This document shows positions 13,447 through 20,666 of a stretch of 36,486 bases of DNA, piece by piece. Where the stretch lies: IMG/VR virus record IMGVR_UViG_3300042386_001826, positions 1-36,486 of that record; one strand, given 5' to 3'. Origin of the DNA: a virus. Each line of letters begins with the position of its first letter. Position 1 is the first letter of the stretch. The position numbers were made by a program, and so were the translations under genes. Below the pieces are notes generated by a model, which was not told where the DNA came from, did not search any database, and worked only from the letters and a program-made list of their open reading frames with translations.

Positions 13447-13998
13447 ATGACAATTAAAATTGAAATGGTAGAAATACCAGCAAGTCAAGATCAAGGAATT
13501 AATAGTTTTAAAATTGGTAAATATCCAATAACTCAAGCACAATATGAAGCGGTAATAAGAACTAATCCTTCCCATTTTCAAGGCAATCCTCAGAATCCAG
13601 TAGAAAGTGTTAGTTATGGTGATGCTCAAGCTTTTTGTCAAAAACTAAGTCAAGTGACTAGTAAGAATTACCGCTTACCCACAGAATCAGAGTGGGAGTA
13701 TGCTTGTCGAGCAGGGACTACTACTAACTATTATTTCGGTAATGATTGTCATCAGTTAGAAGATTACGCTTGGTATTGCGGAAATTCTGAGGGTACAACT
13801 CATCCCGTAGGATTAAAGTTACCCAATGCCTGGGGATTGTACGATATGCACGGTAACGTCTGGGAATGGTGTATTGATAAGTGTCTGCGGGGCGGTTCCT
13901 GGGGCGACATTCCTTATTTCTGCCGTTCCGCAATTAGCGACGACTACGGCTATGGCAACAGCTTCAACACTCTCGGTTTTCGAGTAGTCTGTGATTAA
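13447..13998 (+). CDS. FGE-sulfatase-fold variable protein 3
   Basis: TTAGGAGTAAAAGA precedes ATG 13447. 183 residues, a close paralogue of the 11652 product over the whole length (MTIKIEMVEIPASQDQ, IGKYPITQAQYEAV, YRLPTESEWEYACRAGTTT, WGLYDMHGNVWEWC). GGSW is followed by GD, so the FGE catalytic Cys is missing. The gene stops right after the variable region, as usual for DGR targets. Scaffold residues differ little from copy 1 while the variable region differs at most NNC codons. Confidence 0.8.
   Translation: MTIKIEMVEIPASQDQGINSFKIGKYPITQAQYEAVIRTNPSHFQGNPQNPVESVSYGDAQAFCQKLSQVTSKNYRLPTESEWEYACRAGTTTNYYFGNDCHQLEDYAWYCGNSEGTTHPVGLKLPNAWGLYDMHGNVWEWCIDKCLRGGSWGDIPYFCRSAISDDYGYGNSFNTLGFRVVCD
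13888..13992 (+). other. DGR-type variable region VR3
   Basis: From CGGGGCGGTTCCTGG to GGTTTTCGAGTAGTCTGT, with NNC/NNT codons between (GGC, GAC, ATT, TAT, TTC, AGC, TAC, CTC). Same frame and spacing as VR1. Confidence 0.7.
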
Positions 13999-13999
13999 T

Positions 14000-14034
14000 C
14001 AATCAGTTATCAGTAAAAACTATTAGTAGTTAAC
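14000..14034 (+). repeat. CAGTTATCAGT-type intergenic repeat
   Basis: AATCAGTTATCAGTAAAAAC is one of many copies of a short intergenic repeat built on TCAGTTA/TTATCAG. Others lie near 12214-12240, 12550-12572, 13405-13430, 14308-14335, 15042-15070, 15347-15378 and 18303-18328. All are between accessory genes; none is in the backbone blocks. Resembles the short tandem repeats of filamentous and bloom-forming cyanobacteria. Confidence 0.6.
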
Positions 14035-14083
14035 TGTCATGACACAGCAACAAAACAATCAAAACGATTATTTAGGAGTAAAA

Positions 14084-14305
14084 ATGAAGATTCGTATTGA
14101 AGGTATTTGTGGGTGCAGTAAAGTCGGTATAGTTATCGACTTAAAATATATACTGTACGTGGCTTATATTTATAAAGATGTATTGCCTTCGCGACAATTG
14201 GATACGGAAAAGCAGTACTATGTAGTTTTTGATCCCATTATTCAACTGCAGCCAATTATAACTACGCTTGAGTTATCACCTGAATTGCGTCAATGGAACA
14301 GTTAA
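14084..14305 (+). CDS. Hypothetical protein (73 aa), paralogue of 14654
   Basis: A longer frame opens upstream, but TTTAGGAGTAAAA directly before ATG 14084 fixes this start (MKIRIEGICGCSKVG). It aligns with the 14654 product throughout (IRI.GI, V.D.K.IL.V...Y.D.LP, QYYV.F.P, PIIT..ELSP). A small beta-rich protein; no known family. Confidence 0.6.
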   Translation: MKIRIEGICGCSKVGIVIDLKYILYVAYIYKDVLPSRQLDTEKQYYVVFDPIIQLQPIITTLELSPELRQWNS

Positions 14306-14356
14306 TTTATCAGTTATCAGTTATTAGTTATCATCAACAAATAAACAGAGGTAATT

Positions 14357-14587
14357 ATGTTTCACTTAAGCTTTGCAGAAAAAGATGAGAATGGCAATCC
14401 TAAGAATCAGACTTCTACTGTTGTCGCTATTATACGCGATAAAAAAGGAAAAACTAAAGAGTATTCCCACAATATAAATACAGAAGCTGATGTTACTGAA
14501 ATTTTTGAATATTACAATCAACGAGACGATTTATTGTATTTTGAGGCTATAGACGTTAAAACTGGTCAAATCATTAAACTAAAGTGA
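14357..14587 (+). CDS. Hypothetical protein (76 aa)
   Basis: ATG 14357 follows ACAGAGGTAATT. The product (MFHLSFAEKDENGNPKNQ..., VVAIIRDKKGKTKEYSH, EIFEYYNQRDDLLYFEAIDVKTGQIIKLK) is charged and soluble; no family recognised. It separates the two paralogues at 14084 and 14654. Confidence 0.55.
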   Translation: MFHLSFAEKDENGNPKNQTSTVVAIIRDKKGKTKEYSHNINTEADVTEIFEYYNQRDDLLYFEAIDVKTGQIIKLK

Positions 14588-14653
14588 GTAGTGATGATTA
14601 GATTTTAACTTGGATCGGAACCGCATCAAATAACAATTATTTAGGAGTAAAAA

Positions 14654-14896
14654 ATGAAAGGTATTCGCATTGATGGTATATCTCCAAACGTAGGTAGAAT
14701 TGCTCTTGTTGTTGATTCAAAACACATACTAACAGTTTTAACTGTTTACGAAGATATACTGCCTTGTCCATCGTTTAACATTCAGCAACAATACTATGTG
14801 ATGTTTTATCCTGACTTAGATCTGCCGCCAATCATTACGGTGTCTGAGTTGTCACCAAGAATAAAAGAATGGATTAATGAGCAGCTTGACGGTTAA
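14654..14896 (+). CDS. Hypothetical protein (80 aa), paralogue of 14084
   Basis: TTATTTAGGAGTAAAAA precedes ATG 14654. MKGIRIDGISPNVGRIALVVDSKHILTVL... aligns with the 14084 product and ends ELSPRIKEWINEQLDG. The pair keeps the fold but is well diverged, suggesting an old duplication in the cassette block. Function unknown. Confidence 0.6.
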   Translation: MKGIRIDGISPNVGRIALVVDSKHILTVLTVYEDILPCPSFNIQQQYYVMFYPDLDLPPIITVSELSPRIKEWINEQLDG

Positions 14897-14965
14897 GGGC
14901 ATGAACCTCTCGATATTCAGAGAACATTCACTATTTTATCCAAAAGGATCAAGGATGGATAATAA

Positions 14966-15031
14966 ATGAAATTAATGCTTGAAGAAGAATGGGTATATTT
15001 GTTAACAACTGCATCAAAATTGTTTACTTAG
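14966..15031 (+). CDS. Very small duplicated ORF, copy 1 (21 aa)
   Basis: MKLMLEEEWVYLLTTASKLFT. This ORF plus about 50 bases downstream (TTATTAATCAGTTA...CAGTTAGTAATC) is repeated at 15276. All three coding differences change an amino acid, so selection on the peptide is not shown. No strong ribosome site. May only be the conserved part of a duplicated spacer. Confidence 0.3.
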   Translation: MKLMLEEEWVYLLTTASKLFT

Positions 15032-15099
15032 TTTATTAATCAGTTATCAGTAATCAGTTAGTAATCATCAACCAAACCTAGTTGCGCTAATTAACAACC

Positions 15100-15258
15100 A
15101 TGAATATTATTTCTACTGTCATTCTATCTATTGTGAGTATTGTAATATTGACAATACTTATACTAATTGTTACTTTGATTATGTTTTATACAATTGATTT
15201 TTCTTCTGGATTTATTGAAGCTTTTGAAGATTTTATCAATACTCGAAAAAATAAATAA
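15100..15258 (+). CDS. Small membrane protein (52 aa)
   Basis: ATG 15100 starts MNIISTVILSIVSIVILTIL, a long hydrophobic helix (about residues 2-32), followed by an amphipathic FSSGFIEAFEDFINTRKNK tail. Single-pass membrane microprotein. It sits between the two copies of the direct repeat at 14966 and 15276. Ribosome site weak. Function unknown; toxin-like small membrane peptides look similar, but there is no further evidence. Confidence 0.45.
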   Translation: MNIISTVILSIVSIVILTILILIVTLIMFYTIDFSSGFIEAFEDFINTRKNK

Positions 15259-15275
15259 TCACCATAGATACTGAA

Positions 15276-15341
15276 ATGGAATTAATGCTTGAAGAAGAAT
15301 GGGTATATTTGTTAACAACTGCATTAAGATTGTTTACTTAG
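15276..15341 (+). CDS. Very small duplicated ORF, copy 2 (21 aa)
   Basis: MELMLEEEWVYLLTTALRLFT, the second copy of the 14966 ORF in a direct repeat of about 110 bases that also includes the CAGTTA/AGTAATC spacer. The two repeats flank the small membrane protein gene, so this gene may be the centre of a duplicated cassette. Confidence 0.3.
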   Translation: MELMLEEEWVYLLTTALRLFT

Positions 15342-15393
15342 TTTATTAATCAGTTACCAGTAATCAGTTAGTAATCCTCAACCAAACAAAAAA

Positions 15394-15927
15394 ATGAACT
15401 CCCTACATAAACTAGGTAAATACCATAATCTAGAAAAGCTAAACAGGATAGCAAATAATCCTTGTTTTACTGATAAGTTTCCTAAAAAACATAATTGGCT
15501 AAGCCCTCTTTATGATATGTACGATTGCCCTTATACTTTATGGGCGACACTAGGAGTGGAGTGGCACGTCGATGACATCGATGAGGACAGAAAATACTCA
15601 ATTATTTTAGTTGTTCAAAGCGATAATTATGAGCTTTACGCATCTACAGCAAATGATAGTATTTTGGAAAAACTTCTAAAAACACATTACTTTGGCGACA
15701 TTAGTGGGCGGATAGATAATCTGTTGATTCGTAGAAAAGACACTCAAAGACTAATAGTAAAAGCAGGAGATATTTTACTATTAGATATCTCATACTATCA
15801 TAAACTAGAAAATACAAGAAAAACAGAAAACCCTTTTATCTTTATTAGCTTAGACATTGATTTTATCCCAAAAATCAAAGAAGCGATTAAGGTTGTCAAT
15901 TATTTTGTTCACGATTTTTGTAATTAA
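15394..15927 (+). CDS. Putative 2-oxoglutarate/Fe(II)-oxygenase-like protein
   Basis: 177 residues. W57-H58-V-D60 (HxD), then GDILLLDISYYH (H136) followed by R142, gives the HxD...H...R pattern of the double-stranded beta-helix 2OG-Fe(II) oxygenases. KYSIILVVQSDNYEL and VKAGDILLLD fit the flanking strands. The core is short and substrate unknown. Its TAA overlaps the ATG of the HigA-like gene by one base, so the two are coupled; a toxin-antitoxin style pairing with an unusual first partner is possible but unproven. Confidence 0.5.
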   Translation: MNSLHKLGKYHNLEKLNRIANNPCFTDKFPKKHNWLSPLYDMYDCPYTLWATLGVEWHVDDIDEDRKYSIILVVQSDNYELYASTANDSILEKLLKTHYFGDISGRIDNLLIRRKDTQRLIVKAGDILLLDISYYHKLENTRKTENPFIFISLDIDFIPKIKEAIKVVNYFVHDFCN

Positions 15928-16220
15928 TGAGGAGTAAAACAATAACTAATACTACCGAGAACACATACACACCCGATTGGGTCTCCCCACCAGGAGAAAC
16001 CCTTGCTGACATCCTAAAAGAGAGAAAAATAACTAGAGGTGAATTTGCCCAGCGCATGGGGTTGCCAAAAAAGACTATCAATCAACTAATAAAAGGTAAA
16101 GTGGAAATTACCATTCGTATTGCCTACAAAATGGAATTAGCTTTAGGTGTACCTACTGCTCGTTTCTGGATAGATCGTGAAAGACTTTACCGAGAATCTC
16201 TAGCAAATCAAATCGATTAG
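15927..16220 (+). CDS. higA: HigA-type XRE-family antitoxin/regulator
   Basis: 97 residues: PPGETLADILKERKITRGEFAQRMGLPKKTINQLIKGKVEITIRIAYKMELALGVPTARFWIDRERLYRE is the standard HigA helix-turn-helix domain, including the leading PPGE motif. ATG 15927 overlaps the preceding stop, but AGGAGTAAAACA lies inside the first codons and points to ATA at 15942, where related genes have ATG; a start-codon mutation is likely. No HigB/RelE-type toxin is adjacent. It should bind DNA as a dimer and repress its own operon. Confidence 0.8.
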   Translation: MRSKTITNTTENTYTPDWVSPPGETLADILKERKITRGEFAQRMGLPKKTINQLIKGKVEITIRIAYKMELALGVPTARFWIDRERLYRESLANQID

Positions 16221-16249
16221 GATATTTTTACGACTATTAACGAGGATTT

Positions 16250-16438
16250 ATGAACTTATACCTAATTAAAGACTCAGTCACATCATTTAGTCTGCTTATC
16301 GCATCAAAATCCGAACCAGAGGCTATTTGGCATTGGTGTAATTATTTTAGTGGCAAAAATGACAACCCAGTCGAAATAGAACGCATTGATATTAGTACCT
16401 CTGGTATAGTTTGGTGTTATAGATGGACTAACGACTAA
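16250..16438 (+). CDS. Hypothetical protein (62 aa)
   Basis: AACGAGGATTT precedes ATG 16250. MNLYLIKDSVTSFSLLIASKSEPEAIWHWCNYFSGKN... has an EAIWHWCNYF aromatic motif also hinted at in the next gene (GYAISHWYSH). Small soluble protein; no family recognised. Confidence 0.5.
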   Translation: MNLYLIKDSVTSFSLLIASKSEPEAIWHWCNYFSGKNDNPVEIERIDISTSGIVWCYRWTND

Positions 16439-16548
16439 TTATCTTTGTCGAAAATTTATCGTCATTCTGCAGATTAACAATAAAAACTATGGCGATCAAA
16501 CAACCATAACTACAGACTTAAGGTTTATTCACAGTGCCGTCGTGAACT

Positions 16549-16755
16549 ATGTCCAGTCAAACTTTTAGAGTAATGATTAAATTCTACTGGAATGATAAAT
16601 TAATAACAGGACATACTTTATTATTAATAACCGAATGCAAAGGTTATGCTATATCACATTGGTACAGTCACCCTAATAAATTGGAGAAAATCAATGAGCC
16701 AAAAAATTCACTATCATGCACGCACAGAACATCAGATTCCACTGATGTCAAATAA
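16549..16755 (+). CDS. Hypothetical protein (68 aa)
   Basis: The frame from ATG 16549 reads MSSQTFRVMIKFYWNDKLITGHTLLLITECKGYAISHWYSHPNKLEKI. Weak similarity to the 16250 product (LLLI...AI.HW) suggests a diverged paralogue. The last 21 codons overlap the start of the better-supported 16694 gene in another frame, so its 3' end may be decayed. Confidence 0.4.
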   Translation: MSSQTFRVMIKFYWNDKLITGHTLLLITECKGYAISHWYSHPNKLEKINEPKNSLSCTHRTSDSTDVK

Positions 16756-16927
16756 GTTAACAGATACAGTCGGTAATTTAGTTTTTCCTTTTTCTGATAA
16801 AGAAGAGCAATTAGAATTTTTTGGTCAGATGCTTGAAGAGCTATTAACCATATCATCTGTAGCAAGATATACACCAGAAGGTACTGCATTAAATACAATT
16901 AAAGCTTTGTTGTCTAAGTTGGATTAA
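16694..16927 (+). CDS. Hypothetical protein (77 aa)
   Basis: TTGGAGAAAATCA precedes ATG 16694, preferred over an upstream ATG at 16646. The product MSQKIHYHARTEHQIPLMSNKLTD... has a helical C-terminal half (KEEQLEFFGQMLEELLTISS..., LNTIKALLSKLD). No family recognised. Confidence 0.5.
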   Translation: MSQKIHYHARTEHQIPLMSNKLTDTVGNLVFPFSDKEEQLEFFGQMLEELLTISSVARYTPEGTALNTIKALLSKLD

Positions 16928-16972
16928 TGCAAAATTAACAATCAGTTCTTGTAATTAATCAGGAGTAAACCA

Positions 16973-18076
16973 ATGAACATTAAACCGCAACTTAAAGGCA
17001 GTATTCGATTATTTTTAGAAGGTTCAGAAGATGGACTCCAGCGCCTAGCAGATTTACATCAATCGGGGGAATTGCAAGTCCTTCTCAATAAACATAAATC
17101 AGACGATATACCCGAAATTGTCGTCACAAAAGCAGAGTTCACTACAGATGTAAAAGTTAAAGTCGAGTTCACTACAGATGCAAAAGTTATTGAAAAAGCC
17201 GAATTAATTAAGGCAATTCGAGAGGGAACAATCGATAAGACAACTCTACAACAAGTTGATTTAAGTGGGGCTGACCTGATTAAGGTTGACCTGATTAAGG
17301 CTGACCTAAGTGGGGCGGACCTGAGAGAAGCTAAACTGAGTGGGGCTATTCTGAGAGGGGCTAAACTGAGTGAGACTAAACTGATTAAGGCTGATCTGAG
17401 TGGGGCAGATCTGAGTGAGGCTAACCTGTGGGGGGCTAAATTAAGAAGGGCTAACCTGAGTGGAGCTAAACTAATAAGAGCTGACCTGAGCGCGGCTGAC
17501 CTGAGTTGGGCTAACCTGTATGGGGCTAAGTTGAGTGGAGCGGACCTGAGAAGGTCTAACCTGAGAAGGACTGACCTAAGTTGGGCTGACCTGAGTTGGG
17601 CTAAAATGATTGAGGCTAACCTGAGAAGAGCTGACCTGAGTTGGGCTAATCTAAGTGGGGCTAAGCTGATTAAGGCTATCCTAAGTGAAGCGGACCTGAG
17701 AGGGGCTAATCTGAGAGGGGCTAATCTGAGAGGGGCTATCCTTAGTGGGGCGGACCTGAGAGAAGCTAAACTGAGTGAAGCTATCCTGAGTGAAGCTGAC
17801 CTGAGAGAAGCTGACCTGAGTGGGGCTAAACTGATTAAGGCTATCCTGAGTGATGCTATCCTGAGTGATGCTATTCTGAGTTGGGCTGATCTGAGTTGGG
17901 CTATCCTAAGTGGGGCGGACCTGAATGCAGCTATTCTGATTGAGGCTAACCTAAAAGGGGCTGACCTGAGTAAAGCTAACCTGAGAGGGGCTGACATTGA
18001 AGACACTATCTTTATCAATGCAACGGGGATCACCCTTGAACAAGAACAGGATTTAATTAGACAAGGAGTAGATTAA
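16973..18076 (+). CDS. Pentapeptide-repeat protein (367 aa)
   Basis: AATCAGGAGTAAACCA precedes ATG 16973. The N-terminal 80 residues form a small domain with an internal duplication (AEFTTDVKV / VEFTTDAKV), then AELIKAIREGTIDKTTLQQVD, then about 50 pentapeptides A(D/N/K/I)LSX from about residue 95 to 345, predicting a right-handed quadrilateral beta-helix, ending with DIEDTIFINATGITLEQEQDL. Some pentapeptide proteins mimic DNA and protect or inhibit gyrase; here the role is unknown. The DNA is a near-perfect 15-base tandem repeat (GGGGCTGACCTGAGT-like), prone to length change. Paralogue of 18816. Confidence 0.85.
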   Translation: MNIKPQLKGSIRLFLEGSEDGLQRLADLHQSGELQVLLNKHKSDDIPEIVVTKAEFTTDVKVKVEFTTDAKVIEKAELIKAIREGTIDKTTLQQVDLSGADLIKVDLIKADLSGADLREAKLSGAILRGAKLSETKLIKADLSGADLSEANLWGAKLRRANLSGAKLIRADLSAADLSWANLYGAKLSGADLRRSNLRRTDLSWADLSWAKMIEANLRRADLSWANLSGAKLIKAILSEADLRGANLRGANLRGAILSGADLREAKLSEAILSEADLREADLSGAKLIKAILSDAILSDAILSWADLSWAILSGADLNAAILIEANLKGADLSKANLRGADIEDTIFINATGITLEQEQDLIRQGVD

Positions 18077-18291
18077 TGACACATCAGAAAGAATTAATGA
18101 AAGATTAGAGTTTAGAGCGACAAGTTGAAGCTTTATCTATCGTGGCTCCTAATTTACGTTTTTTCATGAAATATAACCCAGAAGAGTTAATGGCATTAAG
18201 ACAAAGTAACCAAGATGCTTTTGACCTTTTTGCATCAATAATGATGGATCAAGCAGATGAAATAAAAAAAAGGACAGTTGATAAATGCTAA
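18076..18291 (+). pseudogene. Small gene with an in-frame TAG at codon 11
   Basis: ATG 18076 overlaps the TAA of the pentapeptide gene by one base. It reads MTHQKELMKD, TAG (18106-18108), then an uninterrupted SLERQVEALSIVAPNLRFFMKYNPEELMALRQSNQDAFDLFASIMM... to TAA 18289-18291. The downstream part looks like a real helical protein. Recent nonsense mutation, or amber readthrough. Nearby genes use TAG as a true stop, so TAG recoding is unlikely. Confidence 0.55.
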
Positions 18292-18348
18292 TGGTTTAAT
18301 TTTAGTTATCAGTTATCAGTAAAAACTAGCACAATTAGGGAGTAAACA

Positions 18349-18759
18349 ATGAACATTAACATTAATCCTCAATTCAAAGAGCGGCTGTATAAGCTTATGA
18401 TTAGAAATAAATATCTCGAATTATCTCTTGAATCAAAAAATTGGATTGATGATTTATTAAAAAAATCTCAAACTAGCCAAGTAACTAATGAGATATTAAT
18501 CTGGTGGTGGGAAGGAAATATAGAAAAAGAATACTTCTATTCGTATTTATCCAATGACAAGTGGAATCTTTCTTTTCTTAATCGGTTTAAATTTTGGGTT
18601 ATGATTAATATTGTTATGCCTATATGTACAGGAGTTACTATTCCTTCTCCTCTTAGAAAAGACTTTGATCTTTTCAGAAAAGCTTTAACACTAGCGTCAA
18701 TCTTTCTAGTAGAAAAAAGCTGGTATAAAGAAATAACCGACAATACAGCTAAAGAGTAA
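18349..18759 (+). CDS. Accessory-family protein without pentapeptides (136 aa)
   Basis: AGGGAGTAAACA precedes ATG 18349. The product aligns with the N-terminal domain of the 18816 protein and with the 20202 product: SLESKNWIDDLLK, RFKFWVMINIVMPICTGVTIPSPLRKDFDLFRKALTLASIFLVE. The hydrophobic FWVMINIVMP segment may be a membrane helix. Family unknown. This appears to be a shared domain found both alone and fused to pentapeptide repeats. Confidence 0.6.
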   Translation: MNININPQFKERLYKLMIRNKYLELSLESKNWIDDLLKKSQTSQVTNEILIWWWEGNIEKEYFYSYLSNDKWNLSFLNRFKFWVMINIVMPICTGVTIPSPLRKDFDLFRKALTLASIFLVEKSWYKEITDNTAKE

Positions 18760-18815
18760 AACTGAGACTACATAAAGTAAAACAAACAAAAATAATCTAA
18801 AACAGGAGTAAACCA

Positions 18816-19805
18816 ATGGATATTCGACGCGCAATATTGGTTAGAAAACAATACGATAGGCTGCCTATTGAAGCTAAACAATACGTTGACGCTTTAGTAT
18901 TAGAAGCAAAACAGAATCCTAAGTCAAAATACTTAGAACACTTCTATAGAGACGCAATTAAATCCAATGTAATGGATACATACGTACAATTAAAATACAA
19001 TGAGGCCAATGATGTCAAAAAAGATTGGATTTCGTTTGTAGCTTTTAAGGCTTGGTTATTTATTGTCACATTTTTAACAGGCGTTTCTACCCCGAAACAG
19101 TTAAAAAAAGATGCTAACTTATTTATGCTTTCTATAGCTATAGCCTCTAATTTTGTAGTAGAGGGGGACTATAAAGAAAGATACGGAACATTTCAAGCCG
19201 AATTAATTAAAGCAATTCAAGAGGGAACAATCGATAAGACAACTCTACAACAAGTTGATTTAAGTGGGCCTATCCTGAGTGGGGCTGATCTGAGTGGGGC
19301 TGATCTGAGTGGGGCGGACCTGAGTGGGGCCGACTTGTGGGCGGCTAACCTAAGTGGGGCTGACCTGTGGGCGGCTGATCTGAGTGAGGCTAAATTGAGA
19401 AGGGCTAACCTGAGAAGGACTAAACTGAATGGGGCTAACCTGAGAGGAGCTAACCTGATTGAGACTAATCTAATTGAGGCTAACCTGTGGGCGGCTGATC
19501 TGAGTGAGGCTAACCTAAGTGGGGCTGATCTGAGAAGGACTAACCTGAGTGGGGCTGATCTGAGAAGGGCTAACCTGTGGGCGGTTAACCTAAGTGGGGC
19601 TAAACTAAAAAGGGCTATCCTGATTGAGGCTAAACTAAATAGGGCTAAACTGAATGGGGCTGACCTGAGAGGGGCTAACCTGAGTGGAGCTGATCTGAGT
19701 GGGGCTGACGTTGAAAACGCTATCTTTATCGATGCAACAGGAATCACCTCTGAACAAATACAGGATTTAATTCGACGAGGGGCAATTCTATTGCGAGAAA
19801 AATAA
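18816..19805 (+). CDS. Pentapeptide-repeat protein with family-specific N-terminal domain
   Basis: ACAGGAGTAAACCA precedes ATG 18816. Residues 1-125 are the domain shared with 18349 and 20202 (LPIEAKQYVDALVLEAKQ..., WLFIVTFLTGVSTPKQLKKDANLFMLSIAIASNFVVEGDYKE). Residues about 129-148 (AELIKAIQEGTIDKTTLQQVDL) are nearly the same as in 16973, then about 33 pentapeptides and the same IDATGITSEQIQDLI end. So the C-terminal half was copied between the two genes and joined to different N-terminal domains. Beta-helix protein of unknown target; the hydrophobic segment near 80-95 may anchor it. Confidence 0.82.
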   Translation: MDIRRAILVRKQYDRLPIEAKQYVDALVLEAKQNPKSKYLEHFYRDAIKSNVMDTYVQLKYNEANDVKKDWISFVAFKAWLFIVTFLTGVSTPKQLKKDANLFMLSIAIASNFVVEGDYKERYGTFQAELIKAIQEGTIDKTTLQQVDLSGPILSGADLSGADLSGADLSGADLWAANLSGADLWAADLSEAKLRRANLRRTKLNGANLRGANLIETNLIEANLWAADLSEANLSGADLRRTNLSGADLRRANLWAVNLSGAKLKRAILIEAKLNRAKLNGADLRGANLSGADLSGADVENAIFIDATGITSEQIQDLIRRGAILLREK

Positions 19806-19836
19806 CATTTTGGCTGTGGCTATTTCTTGCTTTTTG

Positions 19837-19867
19837 TAAGACAAATGTGGTTCTTCGGTTTGTCTTA
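19837..19867. terminator. Hairpin TAAGACAAA/TTTGTCTTA
   Basis: A perfect 9-bp stem (19837-19845, 19859-19867) with a 13-base loop, 30 bases after the pentapeptide gene. Likely its terminator or part of the palindromic element that follows. Confidence 0.5.
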
Positions 19868-19868
19868 T

Positions 19869-19919
19869 GCAATGGGCGGGGGTTATAAGGAATGAAACCC
19901 TTATAGAGAAAGGCATTGC
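19869..19919. repeat. Nested inverted repeat, possible mobile-element end
   Basis: GCAATG (19869-19874) with CATTGC (19914-19919) encloses TATAAGG (19884-19890) with CCTTATA (19899-19905). This looks like a small palindrome-associated element or a structured RNA. No transposase is nearby. The rest of 19920-20042 holds nothing I can call. Confidence 0.35.
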
Positions 19920-20042
19920 TTCGATTTTGGCCAATTGTTTTCTATCTATAGTGAACTAATCAATTAAGTCTCTTAGCAGATAAAGATTTAGTCGATTTAT
20001 GCCCCACTATCGAACCATACCAAGTAACAAAAAACCACAAAT

Positions 20043-20198
20043 GTTTTTATTCCTAAGCAATTAAAAACAGATGCTAACTTGTTTATGAAGGCTATCGCTA
20101 TAGCTTCTAGTTTTGTAGTAGAGGGGGACTATAAAAAAATATACGGAACGTCACATATCTGGGGACTAACTTACAAACCAAATACAACTAAGGAGTAA
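20043..20198 (+). pseudogene. C-terminal remnant of an 18816-type N domain
   Basis: Reads FIPKQLKTDANLFMKAIAIASSFVVEGDYKKIYGTS..., ending NTTKE at TAA 20196-20198. It is almost identical to residues about 90-125 of the 18816 product, but the 5' part of the gene has been lost. The stop lies within the ribosome site of the 20202 gene, so the remnant once preceded it in an operon. Confidence 0.65.
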
Positions 20199-20201
20199 AA
20201 A

Positions 20202-20621
20202 ATGATTAGTTACGGAGCTACAATAGAAATCAAAAGTGTTTATGATAATTTACCTAAATCAACAAAAGATTTTATCGCTGATTTAGTCAATGAAGCAAAA
20301 CAAAAACCACAGTTTTCAGCATTACTTAAACATTGTTACAACCGCACTATTGCCAATGGGCTAGTTTATGCGTTCGGCATAGTAAAGGAAAATACTGTAC
20401 TGTATTTTCGTGAAGTTCTCAAAAATCAACTATTGTTAACTATAGTAACATTGTTTCTAAGAGTCGATGTTCTTGACCAGCTTAGAAAGAATACTAATCT
20501 TTTTGCGGTAGCTATTGCAATAGCTTCAATTATATTTGTAGAAGGAGAGCTAGATGGTGTATACTTTCTCAGTCTAGAGTATTTTAATCTAGAAAATCCT
20601 AGGTGTGCACTAAAAGAGTAA
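20202..20621 (+). CDS. Accessory-family protein (139 aa)
   Basis: AAGGAGTAAAAA precedes ATG 20202. It shares the 18349/18816 domain: LPKSTKDFIADLVNEAKQKP, YNRTIANGLVYAFGIVKEN, LLLTIVTLFLRVDVLDQLRKNTNLFAVAIAIASIIFVEGE. One hydrophobic segment (about 77-90). This is the fourth member of the local family and the last gene of the AT-rich block; GC and codon use switch to backbone style just after it. Confidence 0.6.
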   Translation: MISYGATIEIKSVYDNLPKSTKDFIADLVNEAKQKPQFSALLKHCYNRTIANGLVYAFGIVKENTVLYFREVLKNQLLLTIVTLFLRVDVLDQLRKNTNLFAVAIAIASIIFVEGELDGVYFLSLEYFNLENPRCALKE

Positions 20622-20666
20622 ACATAATTCAGAATACAGAACATCTCATACTAACTTACAATTCTA

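Noticed and set aside
17059-18033. 324-codon minus-strand frame in the first pentapeptide gene
   Set aside because: Pure antisense product of the 15-base repeats (SAPLRSA-like repeats); the same arises at 19217-19747.
19806-20042. Insertion-sequence remnant
   Set aside because: Inverted repeats are present, but no transposase-like coding piece can be read in either strand.
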